Shown piece by piece: positions 1 to 7,250 of a stretch of 64,000 nt of DNA. The translations under genes and the position numbers were made by a program. Numbering within the stretch: the stretch's first letter is position 1; every line of letters starts with the position of its first letter. The DNA is from DATFVJ01 sp963820395 (GTDB lineage: Bacteria; Actinomycetota; Actinomycetes; Streptosporangiales; Streptosporangiaceae). Location of the stretch: contig CAWGAE010000007.1 of assembly GCA_963820395.1 (NCBI GenBank), positions 186,001-250,000 of the forward strand, written 5' to 3'. The notes below the pieces were generated by a model, which ran no database searches, was not told the DNA's origin, and saw nothing but the letters and a program-made list of their open reading frames with translations.

Positions 1-213
1 CTGATCCAGTGGTCGCGGCCGCAGTCAGCCACCGCACCGGCCAGCCCATCGCCGCCTCCACCCCGAAAGAACGCATCCAGACCGTCGGCAGCTTCCTGGA
101 CGCGATCGCCGGCGCGGCGGCACTGGCCGCGTGCCAGCGGGCCATCGAGCAGGGTGACACCGTGCAGTTGCCGCAGGCTGTCCAGGCGCTGCAGGACGCG
201 GCCGGGGCGCCGG

Positions 214-1082
214 TCATGCCGCCCGCCAGCGCGGGCGCCCGGCCTGGCCCGGGGCTGCAAACGCGGATCGTGACCGGGGGTGGGGGAGTGTGCGTCGAGA
301 TTGCCTGCGCCCTGTTTCCCGGGTGTAGGGCGCCTGGGTCAGCCGCCGGGCTGGTGGCCGGTAGAGGCAAACATGAGCAGGCCCAGGCAATCCGCGCGCC
401 TGGGACACGTCGACCGGGTGGCCGGCCAGCTCGGACAGGAACGCCTCGAGCGGCCATGTCGTGAGGTGCCCGTACCGGGCCAGGAAGACCCCGACCGTGT
501 CGAGCCGGTACTGGTTGCGGGAGTCCATCAGCGCGTAGGCGGCGAGCTGGAAGATGTCGCTGAGCGGCAGCTCCGGCCGGGCCGTGGTTTTCAGGTCGAG
601 CAGCAGGCCGCCCGCGATCAGGTCGGCGTCGGCGGGCACGAGCTGTGAGGCGGAGAAGTGGGGGCCGATCGCCCACATCCGGTGCGGGCGGCGAGCTCGG
701 GCAGGAGGCGCTGTTCGAATACCCGCCGGAAGCAAGCGAGCTGGCCGACCGCGGCGGGCGGGGCAGGGGCGAGCACATCGGCCGGGGCGACGGCCTGGCC
801 GCGGAGCCGCTGCAGCGCCCCGCGGTCCACCTCGGCCGGGCCGCCGCGGCACACAGCGGTGAACAGCGCCAGTGCCCAGCTGGTGCGCGCGACCAGGTCC
901 CAGTCCGGGCACGGCAGGAAGGCGGCCGGGCCGTCGAATCCGGCCGGGTTACCGGCCGTCTCGCCGGTGGTGAGGTCCGAGAGCGCGGCGAGCGCGCCGG
1001 TCGCGTCGACGCCGCGGGACCGGGCGAGCTGCGCCCCGGCGACCGGGACAGCGGGCACGGACGGCGGGTGTATCCGGGCCAT
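214..1082 (-). pseudogene. Frameshifted conserved hypothetical protein (possibly PD-(D/E)XK-like)
   Basis: Reading leftward from ATG 1082, the N-terminal half starts MARIHPPSVPAV and contains the CPDWD and CRGGP segments. Near position 680 the frame is lost, and the second half continues in another frame: WAIGPHFSASQL, ADADLIAGG, LDLKTTARPELP, then FLARYGHLTTWPLE. The D-x(n)-LDLKT pattern resembles a PD-(D/E)XK nuclease core; that is inference from memory of similar actinobacterial hypotheticals, not a confirmed domain. The start lies 5 bases after the AmaP stop, so it may be the last gene of the envelope operon. The C-terminus beyond about position 390 looks unrelated. The gene is broken unless the shift is an assembly error. 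Confidence 0.5.
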
Positions 1083-1087
1083 CAGGT

Positions 1088-1669
1088 TCAGGCGAGGTGC
1101 CTGTGGTGTGCCGGGCTGAACCGGATGCGCAGCACGGTGGGGATGGTGTCGAGTTCGAGGGCGGTGCGCAGGTGAGCGAGGGCCTCGGTTTCGATGCGGG
1201 TGCGCAAGGTGGCGGGGTCGGCGTGGTCTTCTGCGGTGACTGACAGTTGCAGCCGGGGCGCTGCCGGGGATCCTTGCAGTGCGGCGCTGGCCCGGTGGAT
1301 GCCGGGGTAGTTTTCGAGTTCGCCGGTGATCGCGTCGATGGCTGCGGCGGCGGGCAGCACCGTGACCCCGTGGGTGCGGTCGGGTTCGAGGGACAGGCGG
1401 CGCACGGGATGGGTGCGGGTCTGGGCGGCTAGCCACCACAGCGCCAGCAGCGCGATGACGGCGGCGGCCACGGCGGCCACGGGCCACACCCACGGATGCC
1501 CGGTTGGGTAGCGGGTTTGTGCGTGGCTGAGCAGCGGCGCGGTGGAGCGGCCCAGGACGGCGGGGAATGCGCCCAGGCTGCGGGCCAGGGCGGCACCGCC
1601 GCCGGCGAGGAGGATCAGCCCGATGAGGATGAGCCCGGCGCGGCTGATGCGCGCGGTGTGACGTGTCAT
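1088..1669 (-). CDS. amaP: Alkaline shock response membrane anchor protein AmaP
   Basis: 193 residues starting at ATG 1669. Two strongly hydrophobic segments near residues 10-32 (ISRAGLILIGLILLAGGGAA) and 63-85 (VWPVAAVAAAVIALLALWWL) flank a short extracytoplasmic loop. They are followed by a soluble C-terminal domain of about 100 residues ending LRIRFSPAHHRHLA. AmaP anchors Asp23/Gls24 proteins at the membrane in Gram-positive bacteria; the topology and neighbours fit that role. It starts just after the DUF6286 gene stops (3-base spacing), so it belongs to the leftward Asp23 operon. The family assignment rests on the two-helix N-terminus, C-terminal domain and context. Actinobacterial AmaP proteins are divergent. 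Confidence 0.75.
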   Translation of the reverse strand: MTRHTARISRAGLILIGLILLAGGGAALARSLGAFPAVLGRSTAPLLSHAQTRYPTGHPWVWPVAAVAAAVIALLALWWLAAQTRTHPVRRLSLEPDRTHGVTVLPAAAAIDAITGELENYPGIHRASAALQGSPAAPRLQLSVTAEDHADPATLRTRIETEALAHLRTALELDTIPTVLRIRFSPAHHRHLA

Positions 1670-1671
1670 CG

Positions 1672-2325
1672 CTATCCGCCTGCCTTGCGGCGTAGCCGGA
1701 CCTTGACCCGCGGCGGCCAGAGCGGGTCGAGCGCGGCGAGGCGGGCCTGAACGGCAGTATGCAGGCTCTCGCGCAGGCCGGCGGTGTCGCGCAGCCGGGT
1801 GGTGGCGCGCACGCGGACGGAGCGCATCCGGGCTTTTGCCCGCGCGCGGTCGATGCCGTCGGCCTCTTCGGCGAGCCGGGCGAGTGAGCGGCGCAGGCTG
1901 CGCCGTGGCACGCCGGTCACCACCGACTCGTCCCCGGAGGCGAGCGGGATGGCCCGCGCCCGGCCTGGGATCAGGCCGGTCAGCACCAGCACGAGGCCGA
2001 TGAACGCGACCGCCGCGGCAACGGCAAGCGTGGCCGTGTGGTCCCAGTGCGTGTCCTGCAACGGTCCGGCGAAATAGCGGTGCGGCAGCTTCCACAGCGG
2101 GCGGCCAAGCGCGGCGGATGCCGCTTGCACGGCGCCCAGAATCCCCGCCGCGGCCAGCACCGCCGCGACCAGCACCCCCGGGATGGTTCGCCGGGGCCGG
2201 AACTGCCGGCGGGCTTTGCGACGTGGGCCGCGGCGTGACCAGGCTTCGGCCCGGGCCGGGCGCGGCGGCCCGGCGGCAGGGGGCAGCACCTGGGTGCCGC
2301 CCTGGCGGCTGGCGATGTCGTTCAC
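1672..2325 (-). CDS. DUF6286-type membrane protein of the Asp23 operon
   Basis: 217 residues. An Arg/Pro-rich cytoplasmic N-terminus (about residues 1-45) precedes two membrane helices, one around residues 48-70 (TIPGVLVAAVLAAAGILGAV) and one around 98-120 (ATLAVAAAVAFIGLVLVLTG). The C-terminus is basic and Arg-rich, ending VKVRLRRKAGG. This architecture matches DUF6286 proteins that accompany actinobacterial Asp23 and AmaP genes; the exact function is unknown. The ATG overlaps the stop of the upstream Asp23 gene by four bases, implying translational coupling. It may form, with AmaP, a membrane platform for the Asp23 proteins (inference). Confidence 0.75.
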   Translation of the reverse strand: MNDIASRQGGTQVLPPAAGPPRPARAEAWSRRGPRRKARRQFRPRRTIPGVLVAAVLAAAGILGAVQAASAALGRPLWKLPHRYFAGPLQDTHWDHTATLAVAAAVAFIGLVLVLTGLIPGRARAIPLASGDESVVTGVPRRSLRRSLARLAEEADGIDRARAKARMRSVRVRATTRLRDTAGLRESLHTAVQARLAALDPLWPPRVKVRLRRKAGG

Positions 2326-2702
2326 AATTTCCTCCCGCGCAGCAGCCGGGCCACCTCGATGTCCACGTGGCGCACCTCCAGGCCGGTCAGGCCGGTGACC
2401 CGCTCAATCACGTGCCGGCGCACCTCGCGGGTGAGGGCGCGGACCGGGGCCGGGTAGGCCAGGGACAGGCGCAGCTCGATCATGGCCAGGCGGCCGTCGA
2501 TACGCGCGGAGACACGCGCCGTCCCCTCGCCGGTTTCGCGGCCGATCGCGACCCCGATCAGCTGCCGGGCGGCCCCGCCGGCCTGTTCGACCTCGGCGAC
2601 CGCCCGGGCGGCCAGCCGGGTAACCACCCGGTCGGCGATAGCGGTCTGGCCCCGCTGTTCGGGCGCCGGCAGCCTAGCCACCGCCGCATCGACGGCGTTC
2701 AT
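2322..2702 (-). CDS. Asp23/Gls24 family envelope stress protein
   Basis: 126 residues, close to a single Asp23 domain. The features are typical: an N-terminal helix with TAIADRVVTRLAARAV, a central strand pair (TARVSARIDGRLAMIELRLSL), the Tyr-Pro-Ala-Pro turn before a long helix (ALTREVRRHVIERVTGL), and a final strand LEVRHVDIEVARL. Asp23 proteins accumulate at the cell envelope under alkaline or envelope stress and are held by AmaP. The gene overlaps both neighbours by four bases (2699-2702 and 2322-2325). It is one of three to four Asp23-like proteins at this locus, so hetero-assembly is plausible. Confidence 0.85.
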   Translation of the reverse strand: MNAVDAAVARLPAPEQRGQTAIADRVVTRLAARAVAEVEQAGGAARQLIGVAIGRETGEGTARVSARIDGRLAMIELRLSLAYPAPVRALTREVRRHVIERVTGLTGLEVRHVDIEVARLLRGRKL

Positions 2703-2896
2703 CGTGGCCGCCGGTTTCGGCTGACGAACAGCCCGCCGAGGTCAAGTTCGCCGGCCAGCGCCCGCCCGGCCAGGTAACCGGCCAGGCCGAGCACCAGCAC
2801 GATCACAAACGCCGCCACGCCGCCGAACGCGCCGGCGAAGCCCAGGGCGACTCCGAACACCAAGCCGAGGATCGGCATGATGCGAACCTCATCCAT
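2699..2896 (-). CDS. Small DUF2273-like integral membrane protein
   Basis: The 65-residue product starts MDEVRIMPILGLVFG. ATG 2896 is preferred over the longer upstream frame because a purine-rich AGGAA ribosome-binding site sits just upstream. Residues 8-45 are almost entirely hydrophobic and Gly-rich (GLVFGVALGFAGAFGG, then AFVIVLVLGLAGYLAG), forming two membrane helices, with a basic C-terminus SRNRRPR. Small two-helix DUF2273 proteins are standard companions of Asp23 and AmaP in Firmicutes and actinobacteria. The family call rests on size, topology and context. Confidence 0.7.
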   Translation of the reverse strand: MDEVRIMPILGLVFGVALGFAGAFGGVAAFVIVLVLGLAGYLAGRALAGELDLGGLFVSRNRRPR

Positions 2897-2916
2897 TGGC
2901 AGATTCCTCTCTTGCC

Positions 2917-3177
2917 TTACTCCGCTGGCCCGGCCACGCCGTGCCACTTCAGCGCCGCCGCAGCGACCGGAGGCGCCGGGCGCCGTCCCACTAGCGCCGG
3001 CGACGGCGCCGGTGAGCAGTACTGGTGGTCCCGGCACCGTCGGGCAGCCCGGTCATCCGTGCCCGCCACTGCCGCAAACCCCTCGGCCAACGCCTCGGGG
3101 TCACCACCAAGGCCGGGACGATGAGCCCGGACCCAGGCCCGGAACGCTGACCGGCCGGATAACCCTGCGTGGGTCAC
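2917..3177 (-). CDS. Hypothetical protein translationally coupled within the Asp23 operon
   Basis: 86 residues from GTG 3177. The start overlaps the stop of the upstream Asp23-like gene as GTGA, the same four-base overlap used elsewhere in the operon, and this is the main reason to believe it. The N-terminal part (SAFRAWVRAHRPGLGGDPEALAEGFAAVAG) could be helical; the C-terminus is Pro/Ala-rich. No domain is recognised. It could be a spurious ORF filling a spacer between operon genes. Confidence 0.45.
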   Translation of the reverse strand: MTHAGLSGRSAFRAWVRAHRPGLGGDPEALAEGFAAVAGTDDRAARRCRDHQYCSPAPSPALVGRRPAPPVAAAALKWHGVAGPAE

Positions 3178-3509
3178 GGCCGGCCGGGCCTCTCCTGTTC
3201 TGCTTCGGCCACGGCGATATCGCCGATGACGACATGCACCACCCGGTCCGGCACCAGTGGCGCCACGGCCTGCCGGACCTGCGCGGCGACCTCCGGCAGC
3301 GGCAGCCCGTACCGGGCAACCACGCAGACCTCGACCTCCCCGGCCCGCACCGCCACGCCGGACACGGTCCGGCCCGCCAGATAGGTGGCCACCGGGATAC
3401 CGGGTGTTTCAGTCAGCCCGGCTACGGCGGGGCACCTGGTCACGGCTCCCACGATCCGGTCCGCGAGCCCGGCCACCTCCGCCGGTGCCGGGTCGTCCCG
3501 GCCGGTCAT
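3174..3509 (-). CDS. Divergent Asp23-like protein
   Basis: 111 residues. The helical N-terminus (AEVAGLADRIVGAVTRCPAVAGL) and the C-terminal half (VAVRAGEVEVCVVARYGLPLP, then VAAQVRQAVAPLVPDRVVHVVIGDIAVAE) follow the strand, Tyr-Gly-x-Pro turn, helix, strand order of the Asp23 fold. The N-terminal TTIA motif typical of the family is missing, so it is a divergent member. It overlaps the upstream Asp23 gene by four bases and the downstream small ORF by four bases. It may be a partner subunit rather than the main polymer-forming protein (inference). Confidence 0.65.
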   Translation of the reverse strand: MTGRDDPAPAEVAGLADRIVGAVTRCPAVAGLTETPGIPVATYLAGRTVSGVAVRAGEVEVCVVARYGLPLPEVAAQVRQAVAPLVPDRVVHVVIGDIAVAEAEQERPGRP

Positions 3510-3979
3510 TGGACGCGCTGCCCCCCCGCGTCAGGCTCTTCGCCGGGCAGGTGAATGTCGTCCACACTGATGTTGACTTCGGTGACCTCCAGCCCGCACA
3601 TCCGTTCCACCGCGTTGATCACGTTGCGGCGAACCGCGGCAGCCAGATCCGGGATGGCCACGCCGTACTCGACCACCAGGTCGATATCGGCGGCGGCCTG
3701 CCGCTCGCCGACCTCGACTGCCACCCCCTGGCTCTCGCTGGCCCGGGCGCCCGGGACCATCTGACGCACGGCCCCGACCATGCGCGCGGCCCCGGCGCCC
3801 ATCGCATACACGCCCTCCATCTCGCGGGTTGCCACCGCGACGATCTTCGCTACGACCAGATCGGCGATGGTCGTACGCCCGTGCTCGCTCCCTAGTGCGG
3901 TTCTCCTGCCCGGTTGCCCCTCCTGCGCGGCTGCCGTACGGGTTGTCACGGTGGTCGTCTCAGTTGCCGGTGTGCTCAC
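3506..3979 (-). CDS. Asp23/Gls24 family envelope stress response protein (first gene of operon)
   Basis: 157 residues from GTG 3979, chosen because a GGGAGG ribosome-binding site lies about six bases upstream; the longer frame to 4090 lacks one. After a Thr-rich, low-complexity N-terminus (about 30 residues) comes a full Asp23 domain: GRTTIADLVVAKIVAVATREMEGV, then DIDLVVEYGVAIPDLAAAVR, NVINAVERMCGLEV and the closing VNISVDDIHLP. That closing strand is nearly identical to the end of the anti-sigma/Asp23 fusion encoded at 4831-5382. It heads the leftward operon and diverges from the sigma factor gene. Confidence 0.88.
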   Translation of the reverse strand: MSTPATETTTVTTRTAAAQEGQPGRRTALGSEHGRTTIADLVVAKIVAVATREMEGVYAMGAGAARMVGAVRQMVPGARASESQGVAVEVGERQAAADIDLVVEYGVAIPDLAAAVRRNVINAVERMCGLEVTEVNISVDDIHLPGEEPDAGGQRVQ

Positions 3980-4127
3980 CGTCTCGCCTCCCTCACGTCG
4001 GTGTCTGCTTAAAGTCCCTGCCGCCAGCGCCCGGCACCGTCCGTAGCGTCGCTTGAGTTGCGTCGCTGCGGTAGCGGGCCTTGCAAGCAAGACACGGCGC
4101 CGGCGCCGGACGTCACGGGCCCATCGA

Positions 4128-4143
4128 TGTGATCTGCGTCACA
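4128..4143. promoter_or_regulatory. Perfect Crp-family palindromic operator
   Basis: TGTGATCTGCGTCACA has two perfect 5-base half-sites (TGTGA and TCACA) separated by six bases, the consensus for cAMP receptor protein (Crp/GlxR-type) regulators. It sits in the 264-base divergent gap between the Asp23 operon (start 3979) and the sigma factor gene (start 4244), about 100 bases upstream of the latter. No crp gene is in the window. It could control either or both transcription units. Confidence 0.6.
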
Positions 4144-4243
4144 TTCAGCGGGGTTTATCTTCTGTGGCTAGGGCATACGGACCGTGCGATGCGCTGGCCA
4201 CCGGGGTCAGCGGTCCTCCTGCTCCCCAGGGTTGGAGCCTGGC

Positions 4244-4840
4244 ATGGCGAGGGCACGGCGAAGGGATGCCGCATGCGGCGGGGGTCTGTCCTGGCCGCCA
4301 TGCGTCACCCTCGATGACGCCACCCTTGTCGTCCGGGCCCGCGAAGGGGACATCACCGCGTTCGAGGCCCTCGTCCGCCGCTACCGGGTCCCCGTATACC
4401 GGATCGCGGTGCGCATCCTCACCGACCCCGCCGGCGCCGCCGACACCGCCCAAGAGGCCTTCATCACCGCCTGGCGGTGCCTGCATGACATCCAGGCCGA
4501 ACAGGCCTTCGCCGCCTGGCTGTACCGCATCGCCGTCACGCGCGCGCTGAACGCCGCACGCGCCCGCCGGCCGCAGCTGCCCCTCGACGAGACGGCCGCG
4601 GGCCCGGACCGGTCCCCCGGACCCGAGGAGCACGCGCTAGCCGGCGGCCTGCGGGCCGCGCTGGGATGCGCGCTGAACCACCTGACACCCGCGCAGCGGG
4701 CCTGCTGGATACTGCGGGAAATGGAGGGCATGTCATATGAACAGGCCGCCACCATCTTGCATACGACTCCTGGTGCGGTCCGCGGACGGCTGCACCGGGC
4801 CCGCTCCCAGCTGGCAGAGGAACTGAAAGCATGGCGGTGA
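4244..4840 (+). CDS. ECF-subfamily RNA polymerase sigma factor
   Basis: 198 residues from ATG 4244, favoured by the GGAG seven bases upstream; an in-frame ATG at 4184 has no such site. Region 2 is clear: ITAFEALVRRYRVPVYRIAVRILTD, then AADTAQEAFITAWRCL (the DxAQExF motif) and FAAWLYRIAVTRALNAARARR. Region 4 follows: LTPAQRACWILREMEGMSYEQAA, then TTPGAVRGRLHRARSQLAEEL, the helix-turn-helix that reads the -35 element. The stop overlaps the downstream zinc-finger/Asp23 gene by ten bases, the usual arrangement for a sigma/anti-sigma pair. The likely targets are its own operon and the divergent Asp23 operon. Confidence 0.92.
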   Translation: MARARRRDAACGGGLSWPPCVTLDDATLVVRAREGDITAFEALVRRYRVPVYRIAVRILTDPAGAADTAQEAFITAWRCLHDIQAEQAFAAWLYRIAVTRALNAARARRPQLPLDETAAGPDRSPGPEEHALAGGLRAALGCALNHLTPAQRACWILREMEGMSYEQAATILHTTPGAVRGRLHRARSQLAEELKAWR

Positions 4841-5382
4841 ACCCGGCCGGCGACCGCCTCCCCTGCGGCCACCACATCGACCAGCTGTGGAACCACCTCG
4901 CCACAGGCGCTCCCGACCAGCACGCCCAAGGATGCGAGCACTGCCAGGCCGCCGCCGCCGAGATCCGCCCGCTGCTCACAGCCACCACCGAGCTGGCCGC
5001 CGAACCGGTGTCCCCCCCAGATGACCTTTCCGGCCGGGTCATGGCCGTGATCCGGGCCCGGATTCACCCCGCTCCCCGCATCCCGCTGCCCGGCCCGGCA
5101 GGCATGCGGCTCGACATCAGCGAGCGTGCCGCCGCCATGGTCCTGCGCGCCGCGGGCGACACCGTCGATGGTGTACACGCCCGAAGCTGCCGCCTCTTCC
5201 CGGCCGCCCACGACACGAACACCTCCACCGGCCTCCAGCTGACCATCAGCCTCCGCTACGGCGTGCCCGCCCTCACCGCCGCCAGGGCCGTGCGCCGCGC
5301 GGTGCACGCCGCCGCCGGCCGCCAGCTCGGCCTCACCCTCGGCCGCATCGACATCGAGGTGGCCGACATTCACCTCACCTGA
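4831..5382 (+). CDS. Anti-sigma-like zinc-finger protein fused to an Asp23 domain
   Basis: 183 residues. The N-terminus carries an anti-sigma type zinc motif: CGHHIDQLWNHLATGAPDQH, then GCEHC (His-x3-Cys-x2-Cys spacing, as in zf-HC2 proteins). A linker (residues about 40-88) leads to an Asp23-like domain: LDISERAAAMVLRAAGDTVDGV, LQLTISLRYGVPALTAARAVR, and the end IDIEVADIHLT, which matches the end of the Asp23 protein at 3506-3979. No membrane helix is evident. ATG 4831 lies inside the sigma gene (overlap 4831-4840). The arrangement suggests an anti-sigma factor that senses Asp23 assembly state through its own Asp23 domain. That role is inference; the two parts are visible in the sequence. 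Confidence 0.8.
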   Translation: MAVNPAGDRLPCGHHIDQLWNHLATGAPDQHAQGCEHCQAAAAEIRPLLTATTELAAEPVSPPDDLSGRVMAVIRARIHPAPRIPLPGPAGMRLDISERAAAMVLRAAGDTVDGVHARSCRLFPAAHDTNTSTGLQLTISLRYGVPALTAARAVRRAVHAAAGRQLGLTLGRIDIEVADIHLT

Positions 5383-5392
5383 CATCCTTTTC

Positions 5393-5860
5393 CGTGGGCA
5401 GGCGCCCGGGCACCCCCGAAAAGCCTCGCGCTTGGTCCCCGCAGGGGGACGGGCAACTTGCTTGCCAGCCAGGCCGATCACGTTCTCCAGCGAGCGTCGT
5501 GGTCGTCATCGGCCCGGCGTAGCCGCAGCGAGGATCGGCCGGGTCCCGACCAAGATCACTCTTGAGGAACTCTGCAAAATCTCCTCGTGCCCGGACGGCC
5601 AGCGATGCGGCGTCTGGCCGCTGGGTCGCCAGGATCAGGTTGACCCCGAACGCGGGGCCGATCTTGGCGCAGAACTCGGCGTCTTCCTTCGCCTGCTTGG
5701 CGTACCGGCTGGTGAACAGGTTCTGCACTTCGTCGATCCCGCAGTACAGCGGCCACAGCCGCAGGCTGCGGCGGGACGCTATCTCCCGGGCGATTTTCCG
5801 GTCGGGGCAGATTTCCCGCGGTAGGTTCCGCATCCGGACGGTGCGCTGGCGGAGCTTGAG
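5393..5860 (-). pseudogene. FtsK/TraB-like DNA translocase, C-terminal fragment (mobile-element transfer gene)
   Basis: Reading leftward, the segment MRNLPREICPDRKIAREIA and the Walker-B region (YCGIDEVQNLFTSRYAKQ, then KIGPAFGVNLILATQRPD) match FtsK-like proteins of actinomycete integrative elements. After ATQRPD the expected motor sequence is lost and only scattered residues remain. The N-terminal part of a similar protein lies on the opposite strand at 7251-7560, so the gene appears split and inverted. No intact copy is present. Confidence 0.6.
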
Positions 5861-6014
5861 CGGCTGATGAAGGCGCCACCGGCCGGGCTGGATCAGCGGG
5901 TGCGGCATAGGGCTGGGCAGGCCTCGTGACCCGAGCGCGCGCGGCGAGGTAAACCAGCCGGCTCGGGTGGCCGTCACATCCGCAGCAACCACCGGATCCT
6001 GCGGAGGACACATC

Positions 6015-6275
6015 GTGCGAATCATGCCCAAACTTGGCGTAACCGCCGCCACCGTAATGTGCCCGGCCGGCCTGATCCTGCCGTTTGCTGGCCCGGCCTC
6101 GGCCTCTACGGCCTGTGTGGCGCCGAAGGGCGGCAGCTGCCAGCGCGCCGTCCACCACAAGGCCGGGCACCGGAAGGCCGAGCACCACTCGAAGGGTGAG
6201 CACCACTCCAGGCACCACGAGCATCACAAGCGCTGCCACGAGCACCACCACGACGACCACGAGCAGGACGACTAG
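6015..6275 (+). CDS. Secreted histidine-rich small protein
   Basis: 86 residues from GTG 6015, preceded by GGAGG at a good distance. A signal peptide is clear: VRIMPKLGVTAATVM with a hydrophobic core through GLILPFAGPASAS and probable cleavage after ASA. The mature part contains two Cys residues (ACVAP, GGSCQ) and then a tail in which nearly every second or third residue is His, ending HHHDDHEQDD. Such tails bind Ni, Zn, Cu or Co. No family is recognised. It is followed by a strong terminator hairpin. It may be an extracellular metal buffer or chaperone (inference). Confidence 0.7.
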   Translation: MRIMPKLGVTAATVMCPAGLILPFAGPASASTACVAPKGGSCQRAVHHKAGHRKAEHHSKGEHHSRHHEHHKRCHEHHHDDHEQDD

Positions 6276-6287
6276 AGGCGGGGGGCC

Positions 6288-6343
6288 GAAGGCCGGGCGC
6301 CGAAGGCCGGGCGCTGCACTGACTCCCGTGGCGCCCGGCCTTC
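6288..6343. terminator. Strong hairpin with a duplicated 5' arm
   Basis: GAAGGCCGGGCGC occurs at 6288-6300 and again at 6302-6314, and its perfect reverse complement GCGCCCGGCCTTC lies at 6331-6343. Either left arm can pair with the right arm (13 base pairs). It lies between the rightward His-rich gene and the leftward gene ending at 6403, so it can terminate both. Confidence 0.65.
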
Positions 6344-6402
6344 ACAAGACAGCGGTGTGCCCGGCTGCCTGGACGCGGCGGCCGGGCACACCGCCGCGGA
6401 GG

Positions 6403-6675
6403 CTAGCCGGAAGACCGCCGCCGCAGCGCCCACGCGGCGGCCACAGTCACCGGCACCCACACCGCGAACAGGACCCAGTCGGCCGCGGAGGGCCGCCCGT
6501 CCCGGTGGGAGCCGATGGTCAGCGGCCAGTCGAACCACATGAGCAGCGCGATGGCCCGGCCGACCGCCCGCCAGGCCGGGTGCAGGCGGGTGGTCGTCCG
6601 GGTGATCGCACCGTCCGGGTCGCGCCGGGTGGTGACCCGAATCGAGTGCGACCTCACCGTCCTGTGGGGCTCCAT
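6403..6675 (-). CDS. Small membrane protein of unknown function
   Basis: 90 residues. A polar, basic N-terminus (HSIRVTTRRDPDGAITRTTT) is followed by two likely membrane helices, around residues 38-55 (VGRAIALLMWFDWPLTIG) and 65-85 (DWVLFAVWVPVTVAAAWAL), and the end RRRSSG. No family is recognised. The ribosome-binding site upstream of ATG 6675 is weak. The convergent terminator at 6288-6343 supports a real leftward gene. Confidence 0.45.
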   Translation of the reverse strand: MEPHRTVRSHSIRVTTRRDPDGAITRTTTRLHPAWRAVGRAIALLMWFDWPLTIGSHRDGRPSAADWVLFAVWVPVTVAAAWALRRRSSG

Positions 6676-6722
6676 TACTGGATCTGGCCTGGGCGGCCAG
6701 CCGGGTTTGGGATCATCGCTGA

Positions 6723-7247
6723 GTGATCTTTTCGGTCATCTACCTGATCGTGCGCTGTCTGCTCGGCTGGCTGATGGTGCTGGCCCGGCGTGAGGTGTCC
6801 AAGGATGCCGAACTGCTGGTGCTCCGGCACGAGAACGCGGTGCTGCGCCGCCAGATCGGCCGGGTCCGCTACCAGCTGGCCGACCGGCTGTGGCTCTCGG
6901 CGCTGTCCCGGCTGATCCCCGGTGCCGCTGGGGCGAGGTGTTCGCCGTAACCCCGGCAACGCTGCTCGCCTGGCACCGGCGACTGGTCACACGCAAATGG
7001 GACCACACCAGCCGGCGTCCCGGACGGCCGTCCATAGCAGCCGCGATCCGCAAGCTCGTGATCCGCATCGCGACGGACAATCCGACCTGGGGTCACCGGC
7101 GCGTGCAAGGCGAACTCGTCAAACTCGGCCACCCAATCGCCAGCTCCACGGTGTGGCAGATCCTGCACGCTGCTGGGATCGACCCCGCACCCCGCCGCAC
7201 GGGCCCGACCTGGAAGCAATTCCTGACCGCCCAGGCCCGCGGCATTC
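6723..7247 (+). pseudogene. IS transposase with integrase core, truncated and frameshifted
   Basis: The N-terminus (VIYLIVRCLLGWLMVLARRE, LLVLRHENAVLRRQIGRVRY) and the next segment (VFAVTPATLLAWHRRLVTRKW, IRIATDNPTWGHRRVQGEL, STVWQILHAAGIDPAPRRTG) are those of the actinobacterial integrase-core transposases common in this window. The frame is lost near 6920, where one C appears missing from a C run (LSRLIP then RRRWGE expected). The sequence stops matching after TAQARGI at about 7247, before the catalytic DDE core, and runs straight into the FtsK-like fragment. Confidence 0.75.
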
Positions 7248-7250
7248 AAC

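Noticed and set aside
9..464. 151-codon rightward ORF at the left edge
   Set aside because: No ribosome-binding site or domain; its second half lies opposite the leftward conserved gene, and GC bias alone opens such frames here.
4381..5481. 366-codon leftward ORF across the sigma and anti-sigma genes
   Set aside because: Gly/Ala-rich antisense shadow; the rightward frames have clear sigma and Asp23 domains.
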